In this document: piece after piece, positions 54,103 through 63,436 of the stretch
Layout of the letters: each line of letters starts with the position of its first letter
Numbering within the stretch: position 1 is the first letter of the stretch
DNA from: Streptomyces sp. MRC013
GTDB taxonomy: Bacteria > Actinomycetota > Actinomycetes > Streptomycetales > Streptomycetaceae
Assembly (NCBI RefSeq): GCF_023614235.1
Contig: NZ_CP094264.1
Coordinates: 2,418,001 to 2,482,000 of the forward strand
Direction of reading: 5' to 3'
DNA length: 64,000 bases
Program-made: the position numbers and the translations under genes
The notes under the pieces: generated by a model
The model's database searches: none
Told to the model about the DNA's origin: nothing
Seen by the model: only the letters and a program-made list of their open reading frames with translations

Positions 54103-54549
54103 ATGGCATGGGACGAGTGGGAGCGGCTCAAGAGCGAGGCCGCCGGCAGACCGTCGACGGCGATGCGGCTCAATCAGGCTCCCCCGGGAGGGGGGCCCGG
54201 ACCGCAGGGCGACCTCAAGGTCAACCAGCAGGATCTCGCCGCGGTCGGCGACAGCGCGTTCAAGCTGTTCGACAGGCTCGGCAAGCACGGCCGCGACGCG
54301 TGGTCCGTGAGCCAGTCCGCGGCCAAGGACCTCACCACGCAGGGCTTCGCCCTCGGCGGCGCCCTCGACCACGTGCAGGAGCGCTGGGAGAAGCAGCTCC
54401 AGTCGCTGCTCGACGCCTGCGCGCACATCTCCAACCACATGGACTTCACCCGCAACGCGCACGCCGGCGACGAGTACCACATCGCCACCACGGTCAGCAG
54501 CATCGCGACGCTGGACGAGGGCTTCACGGAGGGGACGCGGCGCCGATGA
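54103..54549 (+). CDS. WXG100-like small protein, type VII secretion-associated
   Basis: 148 aa, mostly helical with amphipathic stretches (DLKVNQQDLAAVGDSAFKLFDRLGKHG ... ALDHVQERWEKQLQSLLDACAHISNHMD). The pattern and its coupling to a large WXG-like protein match ESX/T7SS substrate partners. The N-terminal part has a Gly/Pro-rich linker. ATGA overlap with the next gene. No ESX secretion genes are in the window. Confidence 0.75.
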   Translation: MAWDEWERLKSEAAGRPSTAMRLNQAPPGGGPGPQGDLKVNQQDLAAVGDSAFKLFDRLGKHGRDAWSVSQSAAKDLTTQGFALGGALDHVQERWEKQLQSLLDACAHISNHMDFTRNAHAGDEYHIATTVSSIATLDEGFTEGTRRR

Positions 54550-56627
54550 ACCTGGACACGCTGCGCAACGGCGACTTCGCCCGGCTCGACCAGGCCATCA
54601 CCGCCTGGTCCGGCGTGGTGGAGAAGCTCAAGGGGCTGGAGACGGACGCCCGGGACGACATGAAGGCGAAGGCCGACAAGGCGAACTGGGCCGGCGTCAA
54701 CGCGACGGTCACCCGGGAGTTCGTCGGGAAGACGGCGGGCGAGTTCTCCGACGCCCACACGCAGGCCAAGACCGTCCACGACATCCTCAAGGACACCCGC
54801 GACGAGCTCCAGGGCTACAAGGAGGAGCTGGAGCAGGTCCTCTCCCGCGGCCTGAAGAAGAACCTCACCGTGACCCCCGCCGGCAACGGCGGCTTCACGG
54901 TCACCATGAACATCCACCCGGACCGGGCCGCCGAGGGCCACGAGGTGCCCGACCACTCCCAGCAGGACGTGGACCACCTCCGCGACGACGTGGCGCGCAT
55001 ACTGGGCCGTGCCACCGAGAGCGACGAGTCCGCGGCGCGGGTGCTGCGCGCCATCGTCGACCAGGCCGAGCACGGCTTCTCCGGCGCCGGGTACCGGGAC
55101 CGCGACACCGCGGCCGACGCCCTGAGGAAGGCGGAGGAGGCGGCGAAGCTCATCGCGGAGAAGGGCGACGAGATGTCGCCGGAGGAGTTCCGGAAGCTCA
55201 ACTCCACCCTGTCGCTCTACAAGGACGACCCGCTCTTCCAGGAGAAGTTCGCCACCGCGCTCGGCCCCAAGCGCACCCTGGAGTTCTGGGCCGACCTCTC
55301 CAGCCCCGACAGCCCCGGCGAACTGTCCCGCACGCAGCTCGACCAGCTCGGCGACTTCCAGAAGAACCTGGGCGTCGTCCTGGGCGGCGCCACCCAGTCG
55401 GACAGCCCCGCCATGCGGCAGTGGGAGAACGACATGGTGAAGCTGGGCGGCGAGCGGTTCAACTCGCGCCACGGCGACGCCTACGGCTTCCAGATCATGA
55501 GCAACCTCATGCGCACGGGCGACTACGACGACCGGTTCCTCAACAGGTACGGCGCCGAACTGGTCGCCATGGAGAAGAAGATGAGGATCCCGGACCGCTT
55601 CTACCAGATGGAACCGGTCCCGAAGATGAACTTCATAGGCGACGCGGAGTTCGGCCGCGACCCGATGACCGGCTTCATGACCGCCCTCGCCAACAGCCCC
55701 GGCGCCGCGACGGACTTCTTCAACGCGAAGGAGCCGCAGGACAACGCGGAGTGGGTGCTGAAGGAGCGCCCCTCGTTCGACGACTCGCCCCTGAAGGACG
55801 GTCCGAACGAGGCCCTCGACGCGACGGGCAGGGCCATGTTCGCGGCGGTGTCGGGCGTGTCCGACCCGAAGGCGCCGAACGTCGAGTTCCCGCCGCACTC
55901 GCCGGAGCACCGGGAGGCGATGAAGCGGACCCTGGGCATTCTCGCCGGCGCGGGCAACGACTTCCCGCCCGAGTTCCGCGACGACATGGCACTCGCCCTG
56001 GGCAACCACGGCGACTGGGTGCACAGGGCGATGAGCGACCCGGTCGGGCGGCACGAACTGGACGCGGGCCATCTGATGGAGGTCAGCAAGCAGATCTCCC
56101 GGAACCGGGACGACTACCAGACCCTCACCCAGGTCATGCACCAGTCGATCGTGTCCGACATCATCACCGAGAAGACGCATCCCGAGGACAGCCTCGACCG
56201 TGCCGGACGCACCGTCGGCTTCCTGGAGGAGGCCCGCTACCAGGCGACCAACGGCGAGAAGGGCGAGAAGCTCGCCGACGCCTCCTGGGAGAAGTCCTGG
56301 CGCTACCACATCGTGGGCGGTCTCGTCACACCGTGGCACCCGGCCGGCGACGCGCTGCAACGTGGTGTGGACCTGGTCACCGCGAAGATGCTGGAGGACG
56401 AGCAGAACAGGATCAACGCCCAGGCCACCGCAGACCACACCGAGACCTACACCCAGCGCAGCGGGGAGCTGCGCATGCTCGCCGACGTCTGGTACGAGAA
56501 CAACAAGGAGTGGGCGGAGAACCCGAACCACGAGGGCTTCTCGAACCAGCACGGCGTCTACGGGAAGATCGAGTCGGCCGCGAACGACGGCAACAAGAAG
56601 GGCGAGGGGGTGGCGGGAGTCCAATGA
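54546..56627 (+). CDS. Large WXG-like protein (DUF6571-like)
   Basis: 693 aa. Residues ~1-110 are a WXG-type helical hairpin (ITAWSGVVEKLKGLETDAR ... KANWAGVNATVTREF with W-x-G). The rest is alpha-helical, acidic, with MNIHPDRAAEGHEVPDHSQQDVDHLRDDV, YGFQIMSNLMRTGDYD, and a C-terminal YENNKEWAENPNHEG segment. I recall a Streptomyces family, DUF6571, with this layout; function unknown, no recognised toxin domain. Coupled to the WXG100-like gene and to lipoprotein 1. A relic of a second copy's 3' end lies at 57290-57438. Confidence 0.8.
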   Translation: MNLDTLRNGDFARLDQAITAWSGVVEKLKGLETDARDDMKAKADKANWAGVNATVTREFVGKTAGEFSDAHTQAKTVHDILKDTRDELQGYKEELEQVLSRGLKKNLTVTPAGNGGFTVTMNIHPDRAAEGHEVPDHSQQDVDHLRDDVARILGRATESDESAARVLRAIVDQAEHGFSGAGYRDRDTAADALRKAEEAAKLIAEKGDEMSPEEFRKLNSTLSLYKDDPLFQEKFATALGPKRTLEFWADLSSPDSPGELSRTQLDQLGDFQKNLGVVLGGATQSDSPAMRQWENDMVKLGGERFNSRHGDAYGFQIMSNLMRTGDYDDRFLNRYGAELVAMEKKMRIPDRFYQMEPVPKMNFIGDAEFGRDPMTGFMTALANSPGAATDFFNAKEPQDNAEWVLKERPSFDDSPLKDGPNEALDATGRAMFAAVSGVSDPKAPNVEFPPHSPEHREAMKRTLGILAGAGNDFPPEFRDDMALALGNHGDWVHRAMSDPVGRHELDAGHLMEVSKQISRNRDDYQTLTQVMHQSIVSDIITEKTHPEDSLDRAGRTVGFLEEARYQATNGEKGEKLADASWEKSWRYHIVGGLVTPWHPAGDALQRGVDLVTAKMLEDEQNRINAQATADHTETYTQRSGELRMLADVWYENNKEWAENPNHEGFSNQHGVYGKIESAANDGNKKGEGVAGVQ

Positions 56628-57172
56628 GCGCGAACCCGTGCCGTGTGGCCGCTTCACTGGCCGCCGCATGCCTGGTGGCATCCCTCGCCGGGTGCGGCGG
56701 CGGACGCGCGTACACCGTACCGGCGGAGGCGTGCGGCGTGCCGATCGACGCGAAGAGGATCGAGCCGTTCCTCTTCGACGGCCGGAAACTGGAGGTCGCC
56801 GGCGGTTCCGTGATCGACACCGGGGAGAAGAGCTGGGGCCGGTGCTGGATCCGGGTCGACGGCAGGCAGGTCGTCGGTCTTCAGGTCGAGAAGGTGGACC
56901 GGCTCCACGACCCGATGGACGAGTCGGAGGAGTTCCGCTTCCGCAACCGGACGAAGATGGCGGACCTGCCGTTCCCCGGCCTCGGCGCGCTGGGTGACGC
57001 CGTCTCCATGGTGAGCACCGCCTGCGCCGCCCCGAACGCCGACCACCTCATCACCTACGTGCACGTCGACGGGGAAAGCGGCGGGGACGTGGCTGAGCGG
57101 CGCAAGGACCTCCGGGCGCTCACCCTCGACATCGTCCCGAAGGTGAAGAAGGCCATGGGCTGCACCAAGTGA
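56624..57172 (+). CDS. Lipoprotein, paralogue 1
   Basis: 182 aa. Lipobox LAGC after a hydrophobic signal. The mature part has four Cys (EACGVP, RCWIRVDG, TACAAP, MGCTK) that are all conserved in the paralogue at 57435, suggesting two disulfides. Blocks: RKLEVAGGSVID, NRTKMADLPFPGLGALGDAVSM, VPKVKKAMGC. ATG 56624 overlaps the large protein's stop (ATGA). It may be the surface partner or immunity protein of the upstream product; that is inference. Confidence 0.8.
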   Translation: MSANPCRVAASLAAACLVASLAGCGGGRAYTVPAEACGVPIDAKRIEPFLFDGRKLEVAGGSVIDTGEKSWGRCWIRVDGRQVVGLQVEKVDRLHDPMDESEEFRFRNRTKMADLPFPGLGALGDAVSMVSTACAAPNADHLITYVHVDGESGGDVAERRKDLRALTLDIVPKVKKAMGCTK

Positions 57173-57275
57173 CCGGACGGGCCGCCGCCCCGCCGCCTGG
57201 GCGGAGGGGCGGCGCCTCCCCGCACGACGAACGCCGTCAGCGGCGCCGGACTGCACGAGTCCTCCGGCGCGCCCG
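57173..57275. repeat. Duplication relics: MarR-gene 3' end and ABC-ATPase 5' end
   Basis: 57173-57222 matches the sequence after the second lipoprotein's stop (57990-58040) almost base for base, which is the 3' end of the regulator gene. 57227-57275 (ACGAACGCCGTCAGCG...) matches the first ~17 codons of the ABC ATPase at 58615-58665 with a one-base deletion. The internal parts of both genes are missing between the relics. Confidence 0.85.
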
Positions 57276-57289
57276 GGAGCCGCAGGGGA

Positions 57290-57438
57290 CCGCGGACACC
57301 CGGTACCAGCAGAACCAGGAGTGGGCCGAGGACCCGGCCCACGAGTGCTACTCGAAGGAGCGCGGCATCCACCAGCAGATCGACGGGGCCGCCGACGACG
57401 GCGACGAGAAGGCCGAGGGGGACGCGGGCGTCCGGTGA
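57290..57438 (+). pseudogene. 3' relic of a second large WXG-like gene
   Basis: Encodes TRYQQNQEWAEDPAHECYSKE ... AADDGDEKAEGDAGVR, clearly homologous to the tail YENNKEWAENPNHEG ... AANDGNKKGEGVAGVQ of the 54546 protein. It runs to a stop that overlaps lipoprotein 2 (GTGA), mirroring the intact pair. Only ~47 codons remain. Confidence 0.85.
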
Positions 57439-57989
57439 ACGGGAGGACGACTCGTCTCGTCACCGCGTCCGCGCTGGCCTGCCACCTGGCCCTGGCCCTC
57501 ACCGGGTGCGGCGGGGGACGCCAGTACACGACGCCGCCGGAGGCGTGCGGCGTGCCGGTCGCCGAGGAGTCGCTGGACCCCTTCCTCGTGGACGGCGAGG
57601 AGGTCGGGGCGGTGGGCGATTCCCTGGCCGACCCCACCGGGACGTATCCGGGGAACTGCGAGCTGCGGGTGGACGGCCGGCTCGTGTTCGGCGCCCATCT
57701 CTACGCGGAGGAGGAACTCGTCGACCCGATGAGCGGCGGTCCCTGGACCCGGCGGTTCGACGCCCCCCAGAAGATGGAGAACCTCCCCTTCCGCGGCCTC
57801 GGGGCGGTGGACGGCCGCAGGGCCATGATCAGCGCCGCCTGCGGCGCCCCTGCGGTGGACCACCTCGTCCTGGACCTCTACACCAGTCCCAGGGCCGGGG
57901 GTGACGAGGCCGAGCGCCGCAGGGACGTCACGGCCCTGGCCCTCGGCCTCGTCCCCGAGATGAAGAAGCGGCTCGGCTGCACCGAGTGA
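57435..57989 (+). CDS. Lipoprotein, paralogue 2
   Basis: 184 aa, starting GTG. Lipobox LTGC. Same order of conserved blocks as paralogue 1: GCGGGRQYTTPPEACGVP, NCELRVDG, PMSGGPW, KMENLPFRGLGAV, AACGAPAVDHL, GCTE, with the same four Cys. It has lost its intact WXG partner; only the 3' relic precedes it. Confidence 0.8.
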   Translation: MNGRTTRLVTASALACHLALALTGCGGGRQYTTPPEACGVPVAEESLDPFLVDGEEVGAVGDSLADPTGTYPGNCELRVDGRLVFGAHLYAEEELVDPMSGGPWTRRFDAPQKMENLPFRGLGAVDGRRAMISAACGAPAVDHLVLDLYTSPRAGGDEAERRRDVTALALGLVPEMKKRLGCTE

Positions 57990-58013
57990 CCCGGCGGGCC
58001 GCCGCCCCGCCGC

Positions 58014-58523
58014 TCAGGCGGAGGGCGGCGCCTCCTCCCCGCGCCGCCGCCATCGGTCCATGATCTGCCGCAGCTCCCCGTGGAGGAACTGGAAGAACTC
58101 CGCCGTCTCCGCCAGCCGGGCCCCGGCCGCCGTGTCCGGCCCCAGCGCGTCCGCGCCCTCGCGGGCGGTCTTCTGCCAGCGGTTGAGGAACTCGTCCCGG
58201 CGGGTGAACACCTCGTACCACATGCCCTCGTGGAGCACGTACCGCTCGCGCCGGGAGCCCGGATCGCGCTCGCGGCCGATCATGTCGACCTGCGCCAGGT
58301 AGCGCACGGCGCCCGAGACGGCGGCCGGGCTGACCTTCAGCCGCTCGCCCAACTCGGCGGCGGTCATGGCCGCCTCCTCGGAGACGAGCAGCGCGGCGAA
58401 GACCCTGGCCGCCATCCGCTGCATCCCGGCCTGCGCCAGCTCCCCGGCGAAGCGCTCCACGAAGCGGCCCACCGCCTCCTCGTCGCGTTCCGGCCGCTCC
58501 GCGAGCCCGTCGTCGGTCCCCAT
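58014..58523 (-). CDS. MarR/GbsR-type transcriptional regulator
   Basis: 169 aa, winged helix (AARVFAALLVSEEAAMTAAELGERLKVSPAAVSGAVRYLAQVDMIGRERDPGSRRERYVL) with C-terminal dimerisation helices (AETAEFFQFLHGELRQIMDRW). It is divergent from an ABC exporter that it probably represses; a palindrome lies between them. Confidence 0.88.
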   Translation of the reverse strand: MGTDDGLAERPERDEEAVGRFVERFAGELAQAGMQRMAARVFAALLVSEEAAMTAAELGERLKVSPAAVSGAVRYLAQVDMIGRERDPGSRRERYVLHEGMWYEVFTRRDEFLNRWQKTAREGADALGPDTAAGARLAETAEFFQFLHGELRQIMDRWRRRGEEAPPSA

Positions 58524-58577
58524 GCGTCCATCGTCTCCCGTCGTCCTGCGTCCGGCCGATTTTATACTCTTTCTTAA

Positions 58578-58595
58578 CTTCACAAATCTGTGAAG
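58578..58595. promoter_or_regulatory. Candidate operator of the MarR-type regulator
   Basis: CTTCACA AATC TGTGAAG, perfect 7-bp arms, in an AT-rich patch that also holds TATAAA-like -10 sequence for the regulator. Between the divergent regulator and ABC genes. Confidence 0.75.
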
Positions 58596-58614
58596 GAAGG
58601 CGTAGCGTCGAAGC

Positions 58615-59511
58615 ATGACGAACGCCATCAGCGTCACCGGACTGCACAAGTCCTTCGGGCGCGCCCACGCCCTCACCGGGCTCGACCTGACCGTCGCGGC
58701 CGGCGAGGTCCACGGCTTCCTCGGCCCCAACGGCTCCGGCAAGTCGACCACCATCCGGATCCTCCTCGGACTGCTCCGCGCCGACTCCGGCACCGCCCGC
58801 CTCCTCGGCCGCGACCCCTGGCGGGACGCCGTCGAACTGCACCGCCACGTGGCGTACGTCCCCGGTGACGTGACGCTCTGGCGCAACCTCTCCGGCGGCG
58901 AGGTGATCGACCTGTACGGCAGGCTGCGCGGCGGCCTGGACCGGACGCGCCGCGCCGAGCTGGTCGAGCGGTTCGAACTGGACCCGACGAAGAGGGGCCG
59001 CACGTACTCCAAGGGCAACCGGCAGAAGGTCGCCCTCGTCGCCGCGTTCGCCTCCGACGTGGACGTGCTGATCCTCGACGAGCCGACCAGCGGCCTCGAC
59101 CCGCTGATGGAGGGCGTCTTCCAGGCGTGCGTGCGCGAGGAGCGCGACCGGGGCCGCACGGTGCTGCTGTCGTCGCACATCCTCAGCGAGGTGGAGAGCC
59201 TCTGCGACCGGGTGAGCATCATCCGCAAGGGCCGCACCGTCGAGTCCGGCTCGCTCGCCGAGCTGCGCCACCTCACCCGCACCACCGTGGAGGCCGAGCT
59301 GGCCGCCCCGCCGAACGGGCTCGCGCACCTGCCGGGCGTCCACGACCTGCGGGTGGAGGGCACCCGGGTGCGCCTCCAGGTCGACACCGACCGGCTCGAC
59401 CCGGTCCTGCGCTCCCTCACCCAGGTCGGGGTCCGCTCCCTGACCAGCGCACCGCCCACCCTGGAGGAGCTGTTCCTGCGCCACTACGAGGACCGGGCGG
59501 TGGCCCGGTGA
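58615..59511 (+). CDS. ABC transporter ATP-binding protein (export type)
   Basis: 298 aa. Walker [13 protein letters not shown], Walker [14 protein letters not shown], switch [11 protein letters not shown]. The signature region reads [15 protein letters not shown], replacing LSGGQ, as seen in other daunorubicin-type export ATPases of this class. A C-terminal domain of ~85 aa follows. GTGA overlap with the permease. Confidence 0.92.
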   Translation: MTNAISVTGLHKSFGRAHALTGLDLTVAAGEVHGFLGPNGSGKSTTIRILLGLLRADSGTARLLGRDPWRDAVELHRHVAYVPGDVTLWRNLSGGEVIDLYGRLRGGLDRTRRAELVERFELDPTKRGRTYSKGNRQKVALVAAFASDVDVLILDEPTSGLDPLMEGVFQACVREERDRGRTVLLSSHILSEVESLCDRVSIIRKGRTVESGSLAELRHLTRTTVEAELAAPPNGLAHLPGVHDLRVEGTRVRLQVDTDRLDPVLRSLTQVGVRSLTSAPPTLEELFLRHYEDRAVAR

Positions 59512-61118
59512 GCGCGGCCGCCACCGCCGGTGCCCGCACCGGGGGCGCCCGCCACCTCGCCGGCACGGGCCCGCTGCTGCGGCTCGCCCTGCGCCGCGAC
59601 CGGGTGATGCTGCCCGTGTGGGCGCTGGTCCTGGGCACCGTGGTCACCGGCGGCGCGGGCTCGATCGACGCCCTCTACGGCACGGTCGCCGAACGCGCCG
59701 AGGTCGCCGCGTCCATGACCGCCAACGGCTCCCTGCGGTCGATGTACGGCCCGGTGTTCGGTGACTCGACGGGAGCGCTCGTCGCCTGGCGGTTCGGGGT
59801 GTTCGCCTCGGTCCTCGCCGCCGTGATGAGCCTGGTCGTCGTCGTCCGGCACACCCGCGAGGAGGAGGAGACGGGCCGGCAGGAGATGCTGTCGGCCGCC
59901 GTGGTCGGACGGCGGGCGCCGCTGACCGCCGCGCTGCTCGCCGCGCTCACCGGCAACACCGCGCTCGCCCTGGCCGTCACCGCCGGACTGGCCGGCCGGG
60001 GCGCCGGCGGCGCCCTCGCGCTGGGCCTCGCGGTCGGCCTGACCGGCATGGTCTTCGCCACGACGGCGGCGATCACCGCGCAGCTCACGGAGAGCGCCCG
60101 GTCGGCGAAGGGCCTCGCGGCGGCCGTGCTGGGCGCCGCGTTCGTGCTGCGCGCGGCGGGCGACGCGGGCCGCGCCGACGGTGGTTCGGTCCTCACCTGG
60201 CTGTCGCCGGTCGGCTGGGCCGAGAACGTCCGGGCGTTCGCCGGGGACCGCTGGTGGGTGCTGCTCCTGCCGGTCGCCGCCGCCCTCGTCCAGGGCTTCG
60301 CCGCGTACGCGCTGGCCGGGCGCCGCGACCTCGGCATGAGCTTCCTGCCCGCCCGGCCCGGCCCGGCCGAGGGGCGGCTCGCCACGGCCGGCGCGCTGGC
60401 GTGGCGGCTCCAGCGCGGCTCGCTCGCCGGGTGGACGGCCGGGTTCCTCACCGCCGGGGTCGTGTTCGGCGGGATGGTCGAGGGCGCCGCCGACCTGGTC
60501 GGGGACGACCCGAAGGCGCGGGAGGTCTTCGAGCGGATGGGCGGCGCGCAGGCCGTCGACGACGCCTTCCTCGCCGCCCTGCTGGGCCTGTTCGGGATGG
60601 CCGCCTCGCTGTACGCGGTCGGGTCGGTGCTGCGGCTGCACGGCGAGGAGGTCTCGCAGCGCGCCGAACCGGTGCTCGCGGGCGCGGTGGGGCGGCTGCG
60701 CTGGGCCGCCGGGCACCTGGCGGTCGCGTTCGCCGGCTCCGCCCTGCTGCTCCTCGCGGCCGGGCTCGGCATGTACCTCTCCCACGGGCGGGACCCCGGC
60801 GCCGTACTGGGCGCGGCCGCCGTCCAGCTGCCCGCCGTGTGGTTCCTCGGCGCGCTGGCGGTGCTGCTGTACGGCACCCTGCCGCGGGCGGCGGCCGCGG
60901 CGTGGGGCGCGGCCGGGCTCTCCCTGGTGATCGGCTGGGTCGGGCCGGCGCTGGACCTGCCGCAGGCCGTGCTGGACCTGTCGCCGTTCGGGCACCTGCC
61001 GAAGCTGCCCGGCGCCGACATGGCGTGGCCGCCGGTGCTGGCCCTGTCGGCCGGGGCGGCGCTGATGGTCGCGGCGGGGCTCGCGGGACTGCGGCGCCGG
61101 GACGTCGTCACGGGGTGA
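59508..61118 (+). CDS. ABC exporter permease, large (2 x 6 helices)
   Basis: 536 aa, about 12 hydrophobic helices in two similar halves (first: [17 protein letters not shown] ... second: [20 protein letters not shown]), typical of actinobacterial antibiotic-export permeases that pair with the ATPase above. [14 protein letters not shown] resembles the linker loop of that group. Cargo unknown; could be an antibiotic or peptide. Confidence 0.9.
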   Translation: MSAAATAGARTGGARHLAGTGPLLRLALRRDRVMLPVWALVLGTVVTGGAGSIDALYGTVAERAEVAASMTANGSLRSMYGPVFGDSTGALVAWRFGVFASVLAAVMSLVVVVRHTREEEETGRQEMLSAAVVGRRAPLTAALLAALTGNTALALAVTAGLAGRGAGGALALGLAVGLTGMVFATTAAITAQLTESARSAKGLAAAVLGAAFVLRAAGDAGRADGGSVLTWLSPVGWAENVRAFAGDRWWVLLLPVAAALVQGFAAYALAGRRDLGMSFLPARPGPAEGRLATAGALAWRLQRGSLAGWTAGFLTAGVVFGGMVEGAADLVGDDPKAREVFERMGGAQAVDDAFLAALLGLFGMAASLYAVGSVLRLHGEEVSQRAEPVLAGAVGRLRWAAGHLAVAFAGSALLLLAAGLGMYLSHGRDPGAVLGAAAVQLPAVWFLGALAVLLYGTLPRAAAAAWGAAGLSLVIGWVGPALDLPQAVLDLSPFGHLPKLPGADMAWPPVLALSAGAALMVAAGLAGLRRRDVVTG

Positions 61119-61270
61119 CCGGCGGCTCCCCCGGGCCGCGGCCACACCGCCCGGCCGGCCCGCCCGGCGGCTCCCCGGGCGGCGCGGCCCTCCGGGAGCG
61201 GGGGGCCGCCGCGGGCCCGGGGCCCCCGGGCGCGGGGGCCGGCAGGGGAGCCGGGGCCCGGGAGCGGGGC

Positions 61271-61930
61271 TCAGCGCGGGGTCACCAGGCGGGCCTCGTA
61301 GGCGAAGACCGCGGCCTGGGTGCGGTCCCTCAGGCCCAGCTTCACCAGGATCCGGCTCACGTGCGTCTTGATCGTGGACTCCGCCACCACCAGGCGCTCC
61401 GCGATCTCCGCGTTCGACAGGCCCCGCGCGATCAGCACCAGGACCTCCGTCTCCCGGTCCGTCAGGTCGCCGACCCGGGACAGCGCCGCCGCCCTCGGCG
61501 ACTCCACGCGCTTGGCGAACTCGGTGATCAGCCGCTTCGTCACGGCGGGCGCCAGCAGGGCCTCCCCCGCCGCCACCACCCGCACCCCGTCCGCCAGCTG
61601 CCGCGCCGACGCGTCCTTCAGCAGGAACCCGGACGCCCCGGCGCGCAGCGCCTGGTACACGTACTCGTCGAGGTCGAAGGTGGTCAGCACGAGCACCTTC
61701 GCGTCGCCGTCCGCCGCGACGACCTCCCGTGTCGCGTCGATGCCGTTCATCTCCGGCATGCGGATGTCCATCAGCACCACGTCCGGCCGCAGCGCCGCGG
61801 CCTGCGCGACCGCCTCCCGCCCGTCGACCGCCTCGCCGACCACCTCGATGCCCGGCATCGCGTTCAGCAGGACGGAGAAGCCCTCCCGCACCATCACCTG
61901 GTCGTCCGCGACCAGCACCCGGATCGTCAC
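61271..61930 (-). CDS. NarL/LuxR-type response regulator
   Basis: 219 aa. Receiver with phosphoacceptor Asp in VVLMDIRMPEMNG and conserved Lys in FLLKDASARQL; LuxR HTH LTDRETEVLVLIARGLSNAEIAERLVVAESTIKTHVSRILVKL. GTG 61930 overlaps the kinase stop by 4 bp. Confidence 0.95.
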   Translation of the reverse strand: MTIRVLVADDQVMVREGFSVLLNAMPGIEVVGEAVDGREAVAQAAALRPDVVLMDIRMPEMNGIDATREVVAADGDAKVLVLTTFDLDEYVYQALRAGASGFLLKDASARQLADGVRVVAAGEALLAPAVTKRLITEFAKRVESPRAAALSRVGDLTDRETEVLVLIARGLSNAEIAERLVVAESTIKTHVSRILVKLGLRDRTQAAVFAYEARLVTPR

Positions 61931-63222
61931 GCCGCCCCGTCCCTCGCCACCGGTACGAACACCGCCACCTCGTACCCGCCGTCGTCCGTCGCGCCCGCCG
62001 TCAGCTCGCCGTCGAGCATCGCCACCCGCTCCCGCATGCCGGCGATGCCGTGCCCGGCGCCCGGCGACGGCTTGACCGGGCCGCGCGGCGGGCCGTTCAC
62101 CACCCGCAGCCCCAGCCCGCCCAGCACGTAGCCGACCTCCACGCGGGCCGCCGCGCCCGGCGCGTGCCGCAGCACGTTCGACAGCGCCTCCTGCACGATG
62201 CGGTACGCGGACAGCTCCACGCCCTGCGGCAGCACCCGCACCGCGCCGGTCACCGCCTTGTCGACGTCCAGCCCGGCGTCGCGGACGTTGGCGATCAGCG
62301 CGTCCAGGTCGGCGAGGGTCGGCTGCGGGGCGTCGGGCGCCTCGTAGTCCTCCGCGCGGACGACGCCGAGGACGCGCCGCAGCTCGGCCAGCGCGGCCAC
62401 CGCGTTCTCCCGGATCGTCAGGAACGCCTGCTCCAGCTCGGGCGGCGGGTTCTCCACCCGGTACGGGGCGGCCTCCGCCTGGATGGCGACGACCGACATG
62501 TGGTGGGCCACCACGTCGTGCAGCTCCCGCGCGATCGTGGTGCGCTCCTCCAGCAGGGTGCGCATCGAACGCTCCTGCGCGGTGGCGGTCCGCTGCGCCG
62601 TCACCTCCTCCCGCGCCGCGCGCCGCACGTGCCACACGGTGACCGCGAGCAGGGCGAGCGCGGCGGCGAACAGCAGCTGGGCCGTGGCGTCGCCGTCGTC
62701 CCCGTCGCCGAGCACGGCCCCCGCGGACAGCCCGTACACGCCGGTGACCACCCACATCCACGCCGCCGCGCGCGGCCGGGTCCGGGCCGCGACGAGCGTC
62801 ACGACGACGAGGTGCGAGAGGAAGGCGGCGGGCGACCACACCCCCCAGCCCCCGGCGACGACCGCGTACACCGACGTGGCCAGCAGCGACGCCCAGAAGG
62901 CGGCGACGGGCCGGACCAGCGTGAGGAGCACGGGCACCACCGGGACGAGCGCGGTGGGGAGGAAGCCCGTCGTGCCGTACCCCGCGGCGAGGACCAGCAG
63001 CGCGGCCGCGGCGACCACGAGGTGCGGCACCCACAGCAGCCGCCGGCGTATCCGCTCGGGCAGCCGCCGGGCGAGGGGGCCGTCCGGGGGCGCGGGAGGG
63101 AGGGGCCGGTAGGCGAGGGCGTCCTGCACGAGGTCCTCCCGCAGGCCCCGGAGCAGTCCCACCGCGTGGTGGAACTCGGGGCTGCGGCCGGCCGGGGCGA
63201 TGCGCTGCGTCGTCTCGGTCAC
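61927..63222 (-). CDS. Sensor histidine kinase (HisKA_3 type)
   Basis: 431 aa from GTG 63222. Residues ~55-185 hold 4-5 membrane helices, then HisKA_3 ERTTIARELHDVVAHHMSVV with the phosphoacceptor His, and the HATPase segment PGAGHGIAGMRERVAMLDGEL. It has no extracellular sensor domain, so it may sense the membrane or an ABC transporter. Adjacent to the ABC exporter on the opposite strand. Confidence 0.92.
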   Translation of the reverse strand: MTETTQRIAPAGRSPEFHHAVGLLRGLREDLVQDALAYRPLPPAPPDGPLARRLPERIRRRLLWVPHLVVAAAALLVLAAGYGTTGFLPTALVPVVPVLLTLVRPVAAFWASLLATSVYAVVAGGWGVWSPAAFLSHLVVVTLVAARTRPRAAAWMWVVTGVYGLSAGAVLGDGDDGDATAQLLFAAALALLAVTVWHVRRAAREEVTAQRTATAQERSMRTLLEERTTIARELHDVVAHHMSVVAIQAEAAPYRVENPPPELEQAFLTIRENAVAALAELRRVLGVVRAEDYEAPDAPQPTLADLDALIANVRDAGLDVDKAVTGAVRVLPQGVELSAYRIVQEALSNVLRHAPGAAARVEVGYVLGGLGLRVVNGPPRGPVKPSPGAGHGIAGMRERVAMLDGELTAGATDDGGYEVAVFVPVARDGAA

Positions 63223-63436
63223 GACAACCACCGTACGGACGCGGACGCCGCGGGGCGTCGGACCGGAGGGGGTTTCCCGGCGTCCGTCCTGAGTACTACG
63301 GCGGCACCGCGGCGCGCCCGCACCGACCTCGCGGCGGGCCCGCACCGGCCCCGCCCCGTCCCGGGACCTGCCGGGCACGTCCGCACCCGCGCCGGGCGCG
63401 GGGGCGCGGGGGCGCGGGGGGCGCGGGGGCACCGCG

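Noticed and set aside
48970..54549. A 1859-codon plus-strand open frame across the purA region
   Set aside because: It is antisense to the chitinase, phosphatase and purA genes, has no codon bias of its own, and exists only because high GC removes stop codons.
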